Positions 11,879-23,739 of a stretch of DNA of 64,000 nt are shown here, one piece after another. The notes below the pieces were generated by a model. That model ran no database searches. It saw only the letters and a program-made list of their open reading frames with translations, and was not told where the DNA came from. Each line of letters starts with the position of its first letter. Position 1 is the stretch's first letter. The DNA lies in contig JAQFVV010013086.1 of the NCBI GenBank assembly GCA_028023455.1, positions 1-64,000 on the forward strand, in the 5' to 3' direction. A program made the position numbers and the translations under genes. This DNA is from Epiperipatus broadwayi. Its lineage: Eukaryota > Onychophora > Udeonychophora > Euonychophora > Peripatidae.

Positions 11879-13950
11879 ATGAATAACTGGGATAAAAATT
11901 TAGAAGTTGAGATGTCTAATTTTATTGCTGAGGATAATAGTTGTGAGGAGAGAAAAGAAGTGGAGAAATTAGTAGATTTTGAGACAATAGTAGAAAATAC
12001 TCAAAATATGGATAGTGAAATAGAGGAGGAGGAAGAGATAATTTTTAAAACAGTAGAGAAAGAAGTAATAAAAACTGAGAAAAATATAGAGAACTTCTCG
12101 ATGTTTGATTTCATGAAGCGTTTTGAATTAATGAGTCAAGGTATTGTTGATTCAGTGAATAAAAATAGTATTAGATTGGATTCTCTTAAAGAAGATATGA
12201 AAGAGGAGAGTAGCAAAATGAATATGAAGTTAGATTCTCTTAGAGAGGATATAAATAAAAATAATATAAAAGTAGAATCTCTTGAGGAAAATATTAGAAA
12301 AGTTAAAGAAGACTTAAATAAAGACAGAGAAGAAATCAGATTTTGTATAAATAATCTAAATAAAAAGATTGATGATAATTCTGAAATTGTAAAGGATTTT
12401 AAAAAAGAAGTGGAAGATAAATTTGATAATCTTGACTTAAGGTTTAGTAAGAATGAGGAAGTAATTGAATCTTTAAAGATAGAAGTTATACAGATTGATG
12501 AGAAGAATCAGGAATTATTGGAAAGAAGATTTTGTGAATTTTCTGAAAACACCATTGAGAGTTTGAAAGGTCAAATAGAAGAATCTATTAATCAGTGTAG
12601 AATAAATAATAGTGATTTAGCTTTAAGAATTGATAGTTATAAATTGAAGGTTGATAATGAGATTTGTGGAGTTAAAAGTCATGTTGATAATGTTAGTGAG
12701 GACATTAGAAGTGTTAGAAGTACAATAGTTCAGACTAAAGTAGATATAAAGGATGAGTTAGAAAAGGAATTAATAGAAAAATTTAAGGATCTAGATATTA
12801 AAAGAATCGATGAACATAAATATCGATCAAAGGTAGGTGAGAATTTGAAACGTATGAAAAATGACATAAAAGAGCAAGCGGGTATATTAGAACAAAATAG
12901 TGATAAGTACAAGGAAATATTAGATAAAAATTTAGACGAATTTAGAAAGGAGCAGAAAGTGTATGTTAAACAAGTACTTGAACAGATTGATTTTGAGGGA
13001 AAATTTCAACAGATGTGTAACCAGATAGAGATGAAAAATGTAAATGATACAAGGACAGAATTAGTAAAAGAGAAATTAATTGATAAGACATATGAAGATT
13101 ATATTAATTTATCACTAATAAACAAAGTAGGATCTGTAAAGAAAGGTGATAGTAATCAATCAGAACACTCTGTTGTTAAAGAAATTGATAGCAGACCGGT
13201 TAGAGAAATAGTTAATTATGAGGGAAGTGCAAATAATTCAATGGCCTTACGTTTTATGAAAATTAAGACATTTAAGGGAGAGTATATAGAAAATCCCTCA
13301 GAGTTCTTGAATAATTTAGATGAATTATTTTCCATATGTTCATTATCAGAGAAAGAAAAAGTAGCAGTTTGTAGTAACCATTTATATGGAATTGCCAAAG
13401 ATTGGTGGCAATCACTTTTTGAAAAACCAGTAACTTACGGCGATTTTAAATGTCTTATTATAGGAAGTTTTTGGAACTCTGACAAGCAAGATAGTATTAG
13501 ATACCAAATTACCCAGGAAAAATATCATATCAGCAAGGGTAGTTATACAAGTTTTTTTAGAAATCAGGCTGTTAGATTGAAAACATTAACTGCTTGTCCA
13601 TTATCAGAAGGACAGATTGTGAGAATAGTAAGACATAATTTGCCTAAAAATGTCGTGCTCTTGAGGTAGCTGAGATATCTATAGACAATAGATTTAAGTT
13701 AAATAAAGAGAGAAATAATTATCCTTTATCTAATGTTAATGTCAATACTGGTATGAGATCTTTTGCAAGGTTTAAAAGGAGATATGAATACAGAGATGGA
13801 GATAAGAGGTCTCCATACTTAAGAAAATTTGTTAGATTCGATACAGTTAGGAATAGAAATGATAATCAAAGTAATCAGCCTTCTACTAGTGGTGTTACCA
13901 CAATATTAAAAAGACCAACTAATAAAGCTAGTAATAAGAAATTAAACTAA
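11879..13950 (+). pseudogene. gag: Gag-like gene of T copy 2, frameshifted by a 58-bp deletion
   Basis: The first about 590 residues match copy 1 with about a dozen substitutions, including the whole coiled coil and most of the gag core. At about 13654, 58 bp present in copy 1 (about 5325-5382) are missing. The frame shifts and stops at 13669 after a few foreign residues, giving 596 aa. The original frame resumes at about 13665 and runs to 13950, encoding the basic tail. The product would lack the end of the gag core and the tail. Confidence 0.85.
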
Positions 13951-15089
13951 AATGTAGGTGAAAATGCATTTATGTTAATCACACCAGATGGTGAGAAAGG
14001 AACTTATAATGCCAGAAGTTTGATTCCATATCCTTCTGAAGTGTGAATGATAATTTTCAAAAAAAAAAATGTATCGTGGGTGGAGATTTTCAGTGTGATG
14101 TTCAGATACTTTATATTTTTTTAATATCATGAAATAGTTTATTATTATATGTAGTAAGTTAGCAGAAGAAAATAAAGATTTTATTGAATTAGTTTATAAA
14201 GATATGTATGATGAGGTATTATTTGTTAAGTCAGTAAATGATAATTTAGGAAGAAATGAATTTTTTTTGTCAGAGTAAATAGAAAAGAAATAGAGTTATC
14301 TGTTGAAGTAAATAATTTAAATAATAAATTAGTTAATAAAAGATAGAAGAGTATAAAAACTCATTATAATGACTAAGGGAGGAATAAATGAAAATAGAGA
14401 GTATGTTAAAATAAGTGATAAAAGGAATGAATTATATAGAAGAATATTGAGAGAACCTAAAGAATATTTTAGATTGATGAACAATATGATAAGAGTAAAT
14501 AGATCTTATGAAAGGTCAGTTTATGAAAAGAGTTATGGATGAATTTAAGAATTTTCATGAATATTGTAGTAATGATCATAAAATTAATAAATCTTCAGGG
14601 ATAAAGTTAATCTCTTTAGATGAAAAGTGTATAGATTTATTAGATAATGATTTATTAAAAAACTGCTAATGAAACTAGCAACAAGTTTAAAAGTAAAATG
14701 CAAGATGTGATTCAAAAAGGTAGTGTTAATTATAGAAATATGTGTTCACAGTTTAGTTTGTATAAAAAGGTGTTATTTAGAGGAATTAAAAACTTGATAT
14801 TTCATGGTAAGATTAAGAAAAAAAAATTAATCTAATTAAAGATATAAATAAAGGAAAAGTGAGACTTAATTTTATAAAGCAAAAGAAAGTTATGATGATT
14901 TTATTTAAAAGTGTTTTCTGGTTGAGATTGTAATGTGATGTTCCAATGCTTTATAAAATTTCATGTTAAAATGATTTATTATGATATTCAATGATAAGAA
15001 AAATTTTAACTATATAATAAAAAAAAATGGAGATGATAATTATAGATGAAAGAAGGTGAAGGTAGATGGTTAATTTAAAATTTTTATCC
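13951..15089 (+). other. Non-coding 3' part of T internal region 2
   Basis: Near-identical to 5681-6820, including its stops. No pol frame is visible. Confidence 0.6.
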
Positions 15090-15103
15090 GAAGGAGGAGG
15101 ATA
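15090..15103 (+). promoter_or_regulatory. Polypurine tract of T copy 2
   Basis: GAAGGAGGAGGATA immediately before the start of LTR3, as at 6821-6834. Confidence 0.6.
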
Positions 15104-18100
15104 TGTGCCCTTTTGTATGGGTCTCCATAAATTGTTATATCAATTTGTTAAAAAAATTTTAAATTTAAGATATATTATAGCTATATGATGTTGATTTTAT
15201 TTATAATAATCTTTCAAAAGTTTAACTAAAGTAAACTATGAATATTTGATGTGTGAAATTGTGCTAATATTTGAGGGAGACGTTTCAGTAAAAAAAAAAT
15301 GATAATATTATATGGTTGGGAAAACTGGCCATGATCAATACTGCATTAATAAGTTTTGTAAATAAATGTTTAAAGCTAAAAGTTTTAAAAAAAGACAAGT
15401 TAAAATTAAATGCATATATATATTTATTGTTGATAAAGATTAATATTTAGTAAGTGAATATAAATATTTTGTTATTAAAAGTATATAATAGAAGATTAAT
15501 ATTTGATTTTATAATATCGAATTATTATTTTAAAGTTGTTATAGTATATTATTTGTTTTAAAAAATATTTATTTTATAAAATTGAATTGTTAGTTTATTT
15601 TTAGATAATTACAAGCGTTTATATCTGTGTTGTAAATCAGGTGACAGATAGACATATGTACACATATGCTTGTAAGTTTTTTTAGTAAAGTTGCAAAACT
15701 GTTTTAAAATTCTATTATAAAATTTATAAATATTATATTGGCTATCACGAGATAAAAATAAAAATAATTAGTGTGAAATATTAAATCTGATTTTTAAAAT
15801 ACTGTTTAAAAAATATAATGAATAAAAATAGACTTAGTTTGTTTAGAAAAATAGTCTTATAAAAGTTAAAAGTGAAATAAAGTAAAACATATCTTTTTAA
15901 AAAATGTTTAATGGATTTAAATAAATGATAAAAATTAATTTAAGAATTAAGTAATGTAATAAATAATAAATATTAAATAAGTCAATATTTATTTTTAATT
16001 TTGTATTGTTGGTAAGATATGTAAATAGGCTAGCAAGGTGATTGTTTAATTTACCAATCAAGTGGGTAATTTCTTCCGGTATAAAAACCGAGGTTCAATT
16101 GTTCAGAGGGTGATTGTAATTTCTTTTAAGTGAAGTGTGCTATTAAATATAGCTAAGTAAAAAATTATAGACGCTCTCGTAATAGTTTCTTAATTTATAA
16201 GAGAGTAGTTTTAAATAATTTTATAAAAGTTTACCGTTTAATATGCAGTGCTAATTTATTTATAGTTCCCTATTGATCGTCTCTATCAAGGCTCAATTTT
16301 ACTATCAAATAATCATGAAAATATCGTATATCGATAAAATGTGTTGGAAACCTTATATTAAAAATATAGTGAACGCTGGATTAACTAGGAGAATTACTAG
16401 TTGGATAAAAATAATATAGTGGACATTATATGAATTTAAAAGTTGATTATAATTGATTTCTTATAAACAAATATGTTAAAGAAAGATAAATACTTCTTTA
16501 TGAAGAAAGTATTTTTAAATTATATATTTTAATATATCTTTTGGTAAAGATATGGAAGTTAATAATAATTGCAGAAATACTTGCCTTATTAAGTCTTTGT
16601 TATTTAAAAGACTAGAGGTTGATAGATTTTTAAAAAAAACTGATAATTCGGAAATTTAATTGATAAATAAATACCTATAAAAAACGTTATAATATTTAAA
16701 TTCTATATGCTGGTTATATAGAAAATTTTAAAAAATGTTTTGCTGAATATTTAAAGAAATGCGCACAGAAGTATACGAGGATATCCAAGTCAATTTTTAT
16801 AAAAACTTAAATTAAACATTTAACTATTGATTAATCCTAGGAAGATAATAACTTTTAAATAAATCCGGATCCTATAAACTGTTTTAATTATTATTTTGTT
16901 TCTTTATGGTGGAACTTATTTTATCTTATTTTTTTTAAAAAAAAAACGTTTTCCATTTATTTCATAAAAACTGTTTAAACACGTGATGTACCGGAAAAGG
17001 AAGTGATGTTGGTAAAATGTTGTGCCTAGGAAAAAAAGAACAATTGTGGGTGGAAAGAAGACACCGTTGGATTTTATGTAACATATTTTGTTTTCTTAAC
17101 TAACATAGATATTTAATTATTTATTGATCTATTAGAGATAAGAGAGGTACATTTTAAAAGTAACTACATATTAATATAACACTTAATTTCCTAAAGTTTA
17201 TTTTTTATATAATTTTACAACACGTAATATTTTAAGAATAATTGTTGAGTATAAATGTGATATTATTTTGTAAAACTATAATCCTGGAGGACATCGTTTG
17301 GCTGATTATAAATTGGAGTATCATTTATGGTAATAATTATATAATATTAATAATTTAATGTATTTTGCTTTGTTTTCTTTAGATAAACCAAATATTATTT
17401 GATTGTTGAGTGAATGTATAAATATTTAAAGAACATACACGCATAATATTATCAATAATAGTTTTATTTTAATATGCATACTTTATTTTATAATATAAAT
17501 TTATTACAACGTAATAAGAGTTATCCAGAAATAATTATATGATTCTTTTATGAATACACTTTAATGTTTTTCTGTTACAATATTAGGAATTTGATTTATT
17601 ATATTAGTATGAGTCATTTATATTTATTTTCAAGTTAGTAAGAAGTAAAAAAAAATATATCTATATTTTTATTTTTTATTAGACAAGTTAAATTAATTTT
17701 ATATAGAAAGTTATATTTTGTTTGAAGGGTTTATCAGATATAGATGATGAGATATAATAGAGTTTGGATAGTCATTTTTTTTAAAAAAATTGGTAAGCTG
17801 ATACTGAAGTTAAATAAGATTAGAATGATATTTGAAGATAGGATTTTATTAAGAGGGAATAGGAATAACAAGTAGAGAAGAATAATAGTTTAAATGGAAA
17901 AGAATCATAGAATTTTATTTTAATATAATAACTTTATAAAAATTGGTAATTTATAAATAAAAAATTTCGTCTTTACAAAATTGTTGAATAATTTTAAAAA
18001 TATTATTTTAAGAAAAGAACATATATGTATTGCATATTTTGGTAAGACATATATTATGAAATTACATCAGAATGAAGTAAATAATTATGTAATCAATAAA

Positions 18101-19448
18101 AGTCACATAATATTACAAAGTTATATCAATCTATACATTAGTTGATATTTAGTTAATGCTAATAATAAATGTAATACATAATAGTTACATTATAATAGAA
18201 ATAGCTAGAATACTTAAATGGAGTAGCATTTTAATTATTAAAGTTTGTTTATTTTACATGTGCTACATAAGTGATATTTTACATAAAAGCCTTCTATTGT
18301 ACTAAGTGATTATAAATGATATCTAGTAAAATATAAGTTCATAAACTCAATTAAATGTTACTGATAAAACATTTAAGAAATGTATGGATTATTTATTTTG
18401 GATTATAGAAATAACAACAATGTAAGAATCTTGTATTATTATTATTTTTCTTATTTTTATTTTTCTTGATTTCCACTTGTAATGTAAATAATGTATATAA
18501 GTTGTTTATTAAAGTTGATGTAAATAAATTTGTTTAAGTTGTTTTAAAAGTGTGTCGAATTCATTATTTTGCACCACAGCATTTGACAACAGATAATTTG
18601 AATAAAACATAATATTTGCACAATATGAATTAAATTATTATTTTTTTTAAAAAAAAGAAATACAGTATTTTCTTAATATAATTTATAGAAATTCATTGAC
18701 ATTAACATATTATGTTATAATGGTCACAAAAATAATTATAATGCACAATATAAGAGTATAATATTATTTATTGCCACATATTATTAAATTATAAGATTTT
18801 ATTATATTCTCAATTAAGATACTATATGAAGATGAAAGACATGTAGATGATTTACTTGTTTTCTTAATGATTAGTAGTATAATAAAATAGATAAGGTTAA
18901 CTTATACACTGGAGATTGTTATTATTAGTTATTTATTATTATTATAAGTTAGGTGTAGTTAGGTTTGATATTAAATCCCTTATCATGCCTATCTGCAAGA
19001 AGTATTATTACTTTAAGATAATTAAAAGAACCTGAGATTATTTAGTTATATTTCTTTGATAAAAAGATTGAGATTTATTTATTGTTATTATTGAAGTTAG
19101 TTAATTTTTATAAAAGACATAGGAGTGCTATAGATGTATTAGTGAGATAATAAAGAGGTAATAGTATTCTTATGCCATTGAGATAATATCTTAGAAGATA
19201 TGGCCTCAATGTAAATTCAATTACCACTTGTAACTTCACTTCATAGTCTCATGATTTAATAAATACTTATTTAATTAGTGCATGATATTGAACCATATTA
19301 ATTTTCTGTTAGTTGTACTAAATCTGATAAGATATAGTATTATAAAAATATATTAATAATAGTTATACATATTTTAGCCGAGCATAACGATTTAATTGAG
19401 CTAGTCATATTTTAAGTTATATTATATATTTCTGGAAGTGAGGGTACA
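15104..19448 (+). repeat. LTR3 (3'-terminal LTR) of element T
   Basis: Near-identical to LTR2 over its full length. Homology to the array ends after GGGTACA, with (TA)n in place of the PBS-containing internal sequence. That makes this the outer 3' LTR rather than an arbitrary truncation. A promoter copy is present (CCAAT 16054, TATAAAAA 16080, initiator-like 16103). Confidence 0.75.
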
Positions 19449-19470
19449 ATATATATATATATATATATAT
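19449..19470. repeat. (TA)n tract between elements T and A
   Basis: About 22 bp of alternating A/T lie exactly between the 3' LTR terminus of T (GGGTACA) and the 3' LTR terminus of A (TGTAACC on this strand). Confidence 0.9.
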
Positions 19471-21475
19471 TGTAACCGGACCACCAACACACACTGCCTT
19501 TTTATTACTTCAGTTGTATTTATTTCCTGATGAGCATGTTGCAGGAAGGAACTATCAATTGGCATTACCCAATTCAGATGTTAATCCCACTCCCCACAAC
19601 AATATTGCTCATCAGAGGATGTAGCACCATAGAGGCTGGAAGCATCTAGACATTTATATGTTTGGTTTTCCAAATGGCGCCACTAGAGTTCCATCTCACT
19701 ACAACCTTACTTACCTAGGTCTAGTTATGCCAGACGTAGCTCAGGAGGCATGAGATTCTTGTGAATCAGTGCAATGAATAACGAGTGATGCAATAAAAAC
19801 AAAATAGAATTGAACAACTGGAACCAAAATTAATTTTAAGTAACAATTTTATTTAATAACAATTAATATGTAAGTCCCTCTAATATATTTCCTATGATGA
19901 GGAGAAGAGTAAAAGAATACATTTCAAGTACATTATCCAAGCAAAAATTCATTTTTCAGTTCAGGTGATGAGAAGAAGATTACAGATACATTTCCAATAG
20001 ATTGTCCAAGCAAAAATTCTTGAACATTTATTCCGGGGTTTTTAGAAGTATTTTAAGCAGTACACATATATAATTTATAAGCACATACTTATTGACTAGT
20101 AATTTTAAGTCCATAGAATCATTGAAAATAGATATACGTATGATATTAATAAGCAAATGTTTTAAGATATATGTATTGGAAGATTTAGAGAAAATAAATT
20201 TATAATAAATGATATTAATAAGCAAATGTTTTAACCATTTATTCCGGGGCTTTTGGAAGTATTTTAAGCAGTACACATATATAATTTATACGCACATACT
20301 TATTGACTAGTAATTTTAAGTCCATAGAATCATTGAAAATAGATATACGTATGATATTAATAAGCAAATGTTTTAACCATTTATTCCGGGGTTTTTGGAA
20401 GTATTTTAAGCAGTACACATATACATAATTTATAAAATAATTAGCATTTAACTAATGAAATATACGTGAGTGTTTTAATTAAATAACACAATTTTCATTT
20501 CTTGTGTGTTTTCAATTAAGGAAAAGCAAAAAAAAAAAAAACATCGTCGACTTTTGACAAAGTTAATATTTTTTGCAAAGAAAAATTTTTTTTTTATAAA
20601 TACATATACGTATCGAATATTTATGAAATTGTTACCTTATCTTATCCATTTTTTCCTTCACTTCAAGTAGCATGCTAATGCCTTCACAAAACAAAAAGGG
20701 CATTGTATTTAAGCTGAAAGACATTGGTATTTTTCATGATGTTGAAACAGGCAAGAATGGAGGTTCACGGTGCGGAGAAAGAGAGAAAGCCAAGGGATTA
20801 TCCTTCCATGGTTATGATTTCCATATTAATTCTTTCCTTTTTCATCATTAATGGTGACTGTAAATATTATCTTCTAAGATTATGATGATCAGCTGTTAGT
20901 TAAATAGTGAAGTAACCAATAAAAACTGAATTTTTCACTATTCACTTTTCTCACAATGAATGACTGAACGAAAGAACGAACGCTCTTAGCTTCCACTCCA
21001 CTATTTATGCACTGATCTCTGGATTGACTAAACAGCTCAGCCCACTATATTTTATTTGTTGCAGCTTTCATTTAAGCCTGTGTGCCTGTTTTTTCTTCAT
21101 GATTGGATATTTTTCACAGGGCAGATAAGAAACCATATGAATTAAGTCATGTTTTCAAATTAGTTAGCTTGGCCCCAAGCTATTCTCACACTTTCTTCGA
21201 CAACATCATTCCAAAATTTAAAAATATATTTTTAACAAAATGCCATTAGATCATAATTTGAAATGAAGGAAGGTTTATCATTTTCTTTTCTTTTTTTTAA
21301 TTCTAGAAAATAGTGATTTTCTTGTACAGTCATAAATGAAACTTTTGCTGTATTTTTCTAAAAAATATACGATCGACTTTTTTTATACATTCGCTGTTTT
21401 TTAAGGTGGGAGGGTAAAGTAGTTTTTAGAATACATGCACAAATGAATCAAGCATGCTTGTTTCATTACCCCCCA
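19471..21475 (-). repeat. 3' LTR of element A (2005 bp)
   Basis: Near-identical to 23740-25672. It is longer mainly because one unit of an internal tandem repeat carries an extra segment of about 70 bp. The end conserved with element B includes the stem-loop and polyadenylation region. Confidence 0.88.
20027..20415 (-). repeat. Tandem repeat in the A 3' LTR
   Basis: A unit anchored by CCGGGG starts at 20033, 20244 and 20386, with spacings of 211 and 142 bp. The first unit holds an internal duplication of about 70 bp. The right LTR has the same anchors at 24305 and 24451, with a mutated one at 24592 (spacings 146 and 141). Confidence 0.8.
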
Positions 21476-21490
21476 CCAAATTTTGGGATG
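21476..21490 (-). promoter_or_regulatory. Polypurine tract of element A
   Basis: On the minus strand a GGTGGGGGGTAA tract directly precedes the LTR start TGAAAC. Element B has the matching GGTGAGGGGTAA at 61505-61516. Confidence 0.75.
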
Positions 21491-21754
21491 AAATCGCCTA
21501 GAAGTACGATTTTATTCCACATAATATACACTTCATCTCTCATTATTGTGTCTCATCTGGTTTTAGATGTGCTGATGAAATAGGTAAGATGAGCTGGAAA
21601 AGTGAATACATGAACTGTAGCCTCCAATGCCAGAATAAGTAGATGGCCAAGCACAAACTACTAGTACACACTGCCCCATGATGTCATGAGAAAATACCTC
21701 ATTTTTAAGCACTACCTCTCTTGTACCTAGAAGGATCATCCAACTAAGAGTAGG

Positions 21755-21890
21755 AGCCAGAGAAAAAAACAATTTGGCACTTAGCCAACCCTGCTCACTT
21801 CTGTGAGTCTTAGGATTGCAAAGAGTAGGAGCAGAAAAAAACAATTTGGCACTTAGCCAACCATGCTCAACTTCTGTGAGTCTTAAGGGT
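21755..21890 (-). repeat. Tandem duplication in the A internal region
   Basis: A segment containing AACAATTTGGCACTTAGCC occurs twice in a row, about 70 bp apart. The matching part of element B (about 61150-61230) has a single copy. Confidence 0.7.
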
Positions 21891-22139
21891 TTATTCATTT
21901 GGTCTATTCATGAGACCAAGGCCTATACATGAGGCCTATATATACACACTGCTGGACTACTCTCAGAGCACAACATCCAGGTCTGGATAGTGCCGAGCAT
22001 ATACTTTAGAGCATCATAACACAATGCATCCAAGCAGCTCTGCTCAATCATCCACCCACCTCAACATGAAAAACACAAGTCCATGCATCACTACATCACA
22101 CTCACAAACTTCTTCCATCAGCTATCTCTATTTTATTGT

Positions 22140-23600
22140 TCTGTATTATAACTACAATTTGGTTTAGGAGACTGAGGATCATGATCAGTTCTCCTATAAT
22201 ACTCTTCTGTATTATGAGGTGACACACTTCTGGATCATCTTTTTGTTGGGAGTTTCTCATGCTCAACATCACTGTGGTGGCTTGTTTCTTCACTTTCATA
22301 TTTTCTTTGGAGATCCTTATTACTGTTTGATCTTCTAATTATACGGGTCCAATATTGACCACGAACACCATCTGTGGATTTTCTTCTGTTCCTCTTCCAT
22401 GGTGGTACTTCATTTTTAGAAATACATAAAAATTTATTTTTAAATGGTTCTTCTGCCATAGTAATTATTATTTTTGTATTTATAAAAGTTTTTTGTTGCT
22501 TAATTTTTTTCACACTTATAAATCCTGAGTTTTCAGATTCCGTTTTGGTGTCTTTTTCTACATCAGCCAGTATATTTTTAATAACTGTCTTTATATATTT
22601 TTTTCTGTACTCAATTTCTGAATTGAGTTTATTAGGTTTTTGTTTATGTTTTCTATATATGGCTGAAAACTAACACACTTTTCTTTCAGATTTATGGTTT
22701 CTTTTTCTATCTCTGTTACTATTTCAGAGCATATATCGGACAATTTTTCTGAATTATTTTCTTCTATATTGGACAGTTCCTTCATTATATGAGAATTAAG
22801 TTTTTGATTATGTTCATTTTCATGTTTTTCATCTTCTTGCAGATCAGAAGATTTTAATTTTGCTTTATTAGATTCATTTTCATCTATTTGAAACTCATTT
22901 ACTGTGTTTGATACTATTTCAGTCTCAGATTTCGTATATACTGTTTCTTTCTTTTCAATTTTAGAGATATATTCCACAATCAGAAGTTTTCCTGAAGGTG
23001 GACTGACAATTTCGAGATCACCCTTTGTAATTTCAATTTCTTCCTTTTTAACAATCTCAAATTTTGCTTCATCAGTAATAGGATATTCAATTTGTGATTC
23101 TTTTAAAATATCTTTGGTTGGAAATTCCAAAGTTTCTTCCTCATCCGATTTTTTATACTGAGTTATTTCTTTTATTAACTGGTTGAACTTTTCATTTTGG
23201 GTTTCAATTATTTCTATGATTTGTTTTTATATTCTTTGGTTTGCTTCTATTGCTTGCTTCTTATCTTCTTCTCTTTGTTCATCTCTTTTTTATCATCTTC
23301 TTCTCATTGTTTATCTCTTTGTCTACATTCTTCTTCTCTTTGTTTACAGTTTTCTTCTTTCTTATTTCTTTGTCTACAATCCTCTTTTCTTTGTCTACGC
23401 TCTTTTTCTATTCATTCTTTCACCATATTGAATAGCTGCCTTAACATGGTTTTCTTTTCTGTTTCCTGTGTTTCTATGTTCACCGTTTTTCCTTTGTTTT
23501 CTGGCTTAGTAAGCTTCTCTCTCCATCCACACCATGATTTAACTCCATCTTCTTTGAAATGCCTGTTTTATTCTCTATGCCATTCATTTTTGTGTTGTTT
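22140..23600 (-). pseudogene. gag: Decayed gag-like gene of element A
   Basis: Open fragments on the minus strand (22235-22513 and 22591-23130, plus a Lys/Glu/Arg-rich stretch at about 23190-23470) align in order with the 502-codon frame of element B. Shared features are an FPTKDILKESQIEYPITDEA segment, a PPWKRNRRK motif and an Arg/Ser-rich end. Stops and frameshifts separate the pieces, and the ATG at the B start position is absent. It probably encoded a coiled-coil, basic-tailed Gag. Confidence 0.8.
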
Positions 23601-23726
23601 TTCTTTTAAACTTTTATTTTTCCACCCTTCTTGAATAAATCACATCACTGCATCATATGCACTGTTCATATCACAGAATTGTGATCTGCTTATGCCTATG
23701 GGTGGGCTAGCTAGATAAGGCCCCAA

Positions 23727-23739
23727 GTTGGGTGCCAAA
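23727..23739 (-). promoter_or_regulatory. Primer-binding site of element A
   Basis: TGGCACCCAAC on the minus strand, 2 nt from the 5' LTR end. Element B has TGGCGCCCAAC in the same place. Confidence 0.75.

Larger units (their letters stand above)
1..19448 (+). mobile_element. Tandem gag-only LTR retrotransposon array with giant LTRs (element T)
   Basis: The sequence at position 1 recurs at 8325 and 16597 with only sparse substitutions and small indels, so the region is a tandem array with periods of about 8324 and 8272 bp. I read it as LTR1 (partial, 1-2855), internal 1 (2856-6834), LTR2 (6835-11185), internal 2 (11186-15103), LTR3 (15104-19448). Three things support this: homology to the other units stops exactly after GGGTACA at 19448, where (TA)n begins; the proposed LTR start TGTGCCC pairs as an inverted terminus with GGGTACA; and a purine tract lies just before each LTR start with a tRNA-type PBS just after each LTR end. 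Tandem LTR elements sharing LTRs usually arise by LTR-LTR recombination. Internal regions carry gag only. The 5' end lies outside the window. Confidence 0.8.

Noticed and set aside
16597-19448. Third tandem unit as a randomly truncated copy
   Set aside because: The break coincides with an LTR terminus (GGGTACA) and a TA target tract, so a terminal 3' LTR explains it better.
20028-20276. 82-codon minus-strand frame
   Set aside because: It falls in the tandem repeat of the element A LTR and is low-complexity AT-rich sequence.
21563-21898. 111-codon minus-strand frame
   Set aside because: It lies across the non-coding end of element A and its LTR edge, and its internal repetition comes from a recent DNA duplication.
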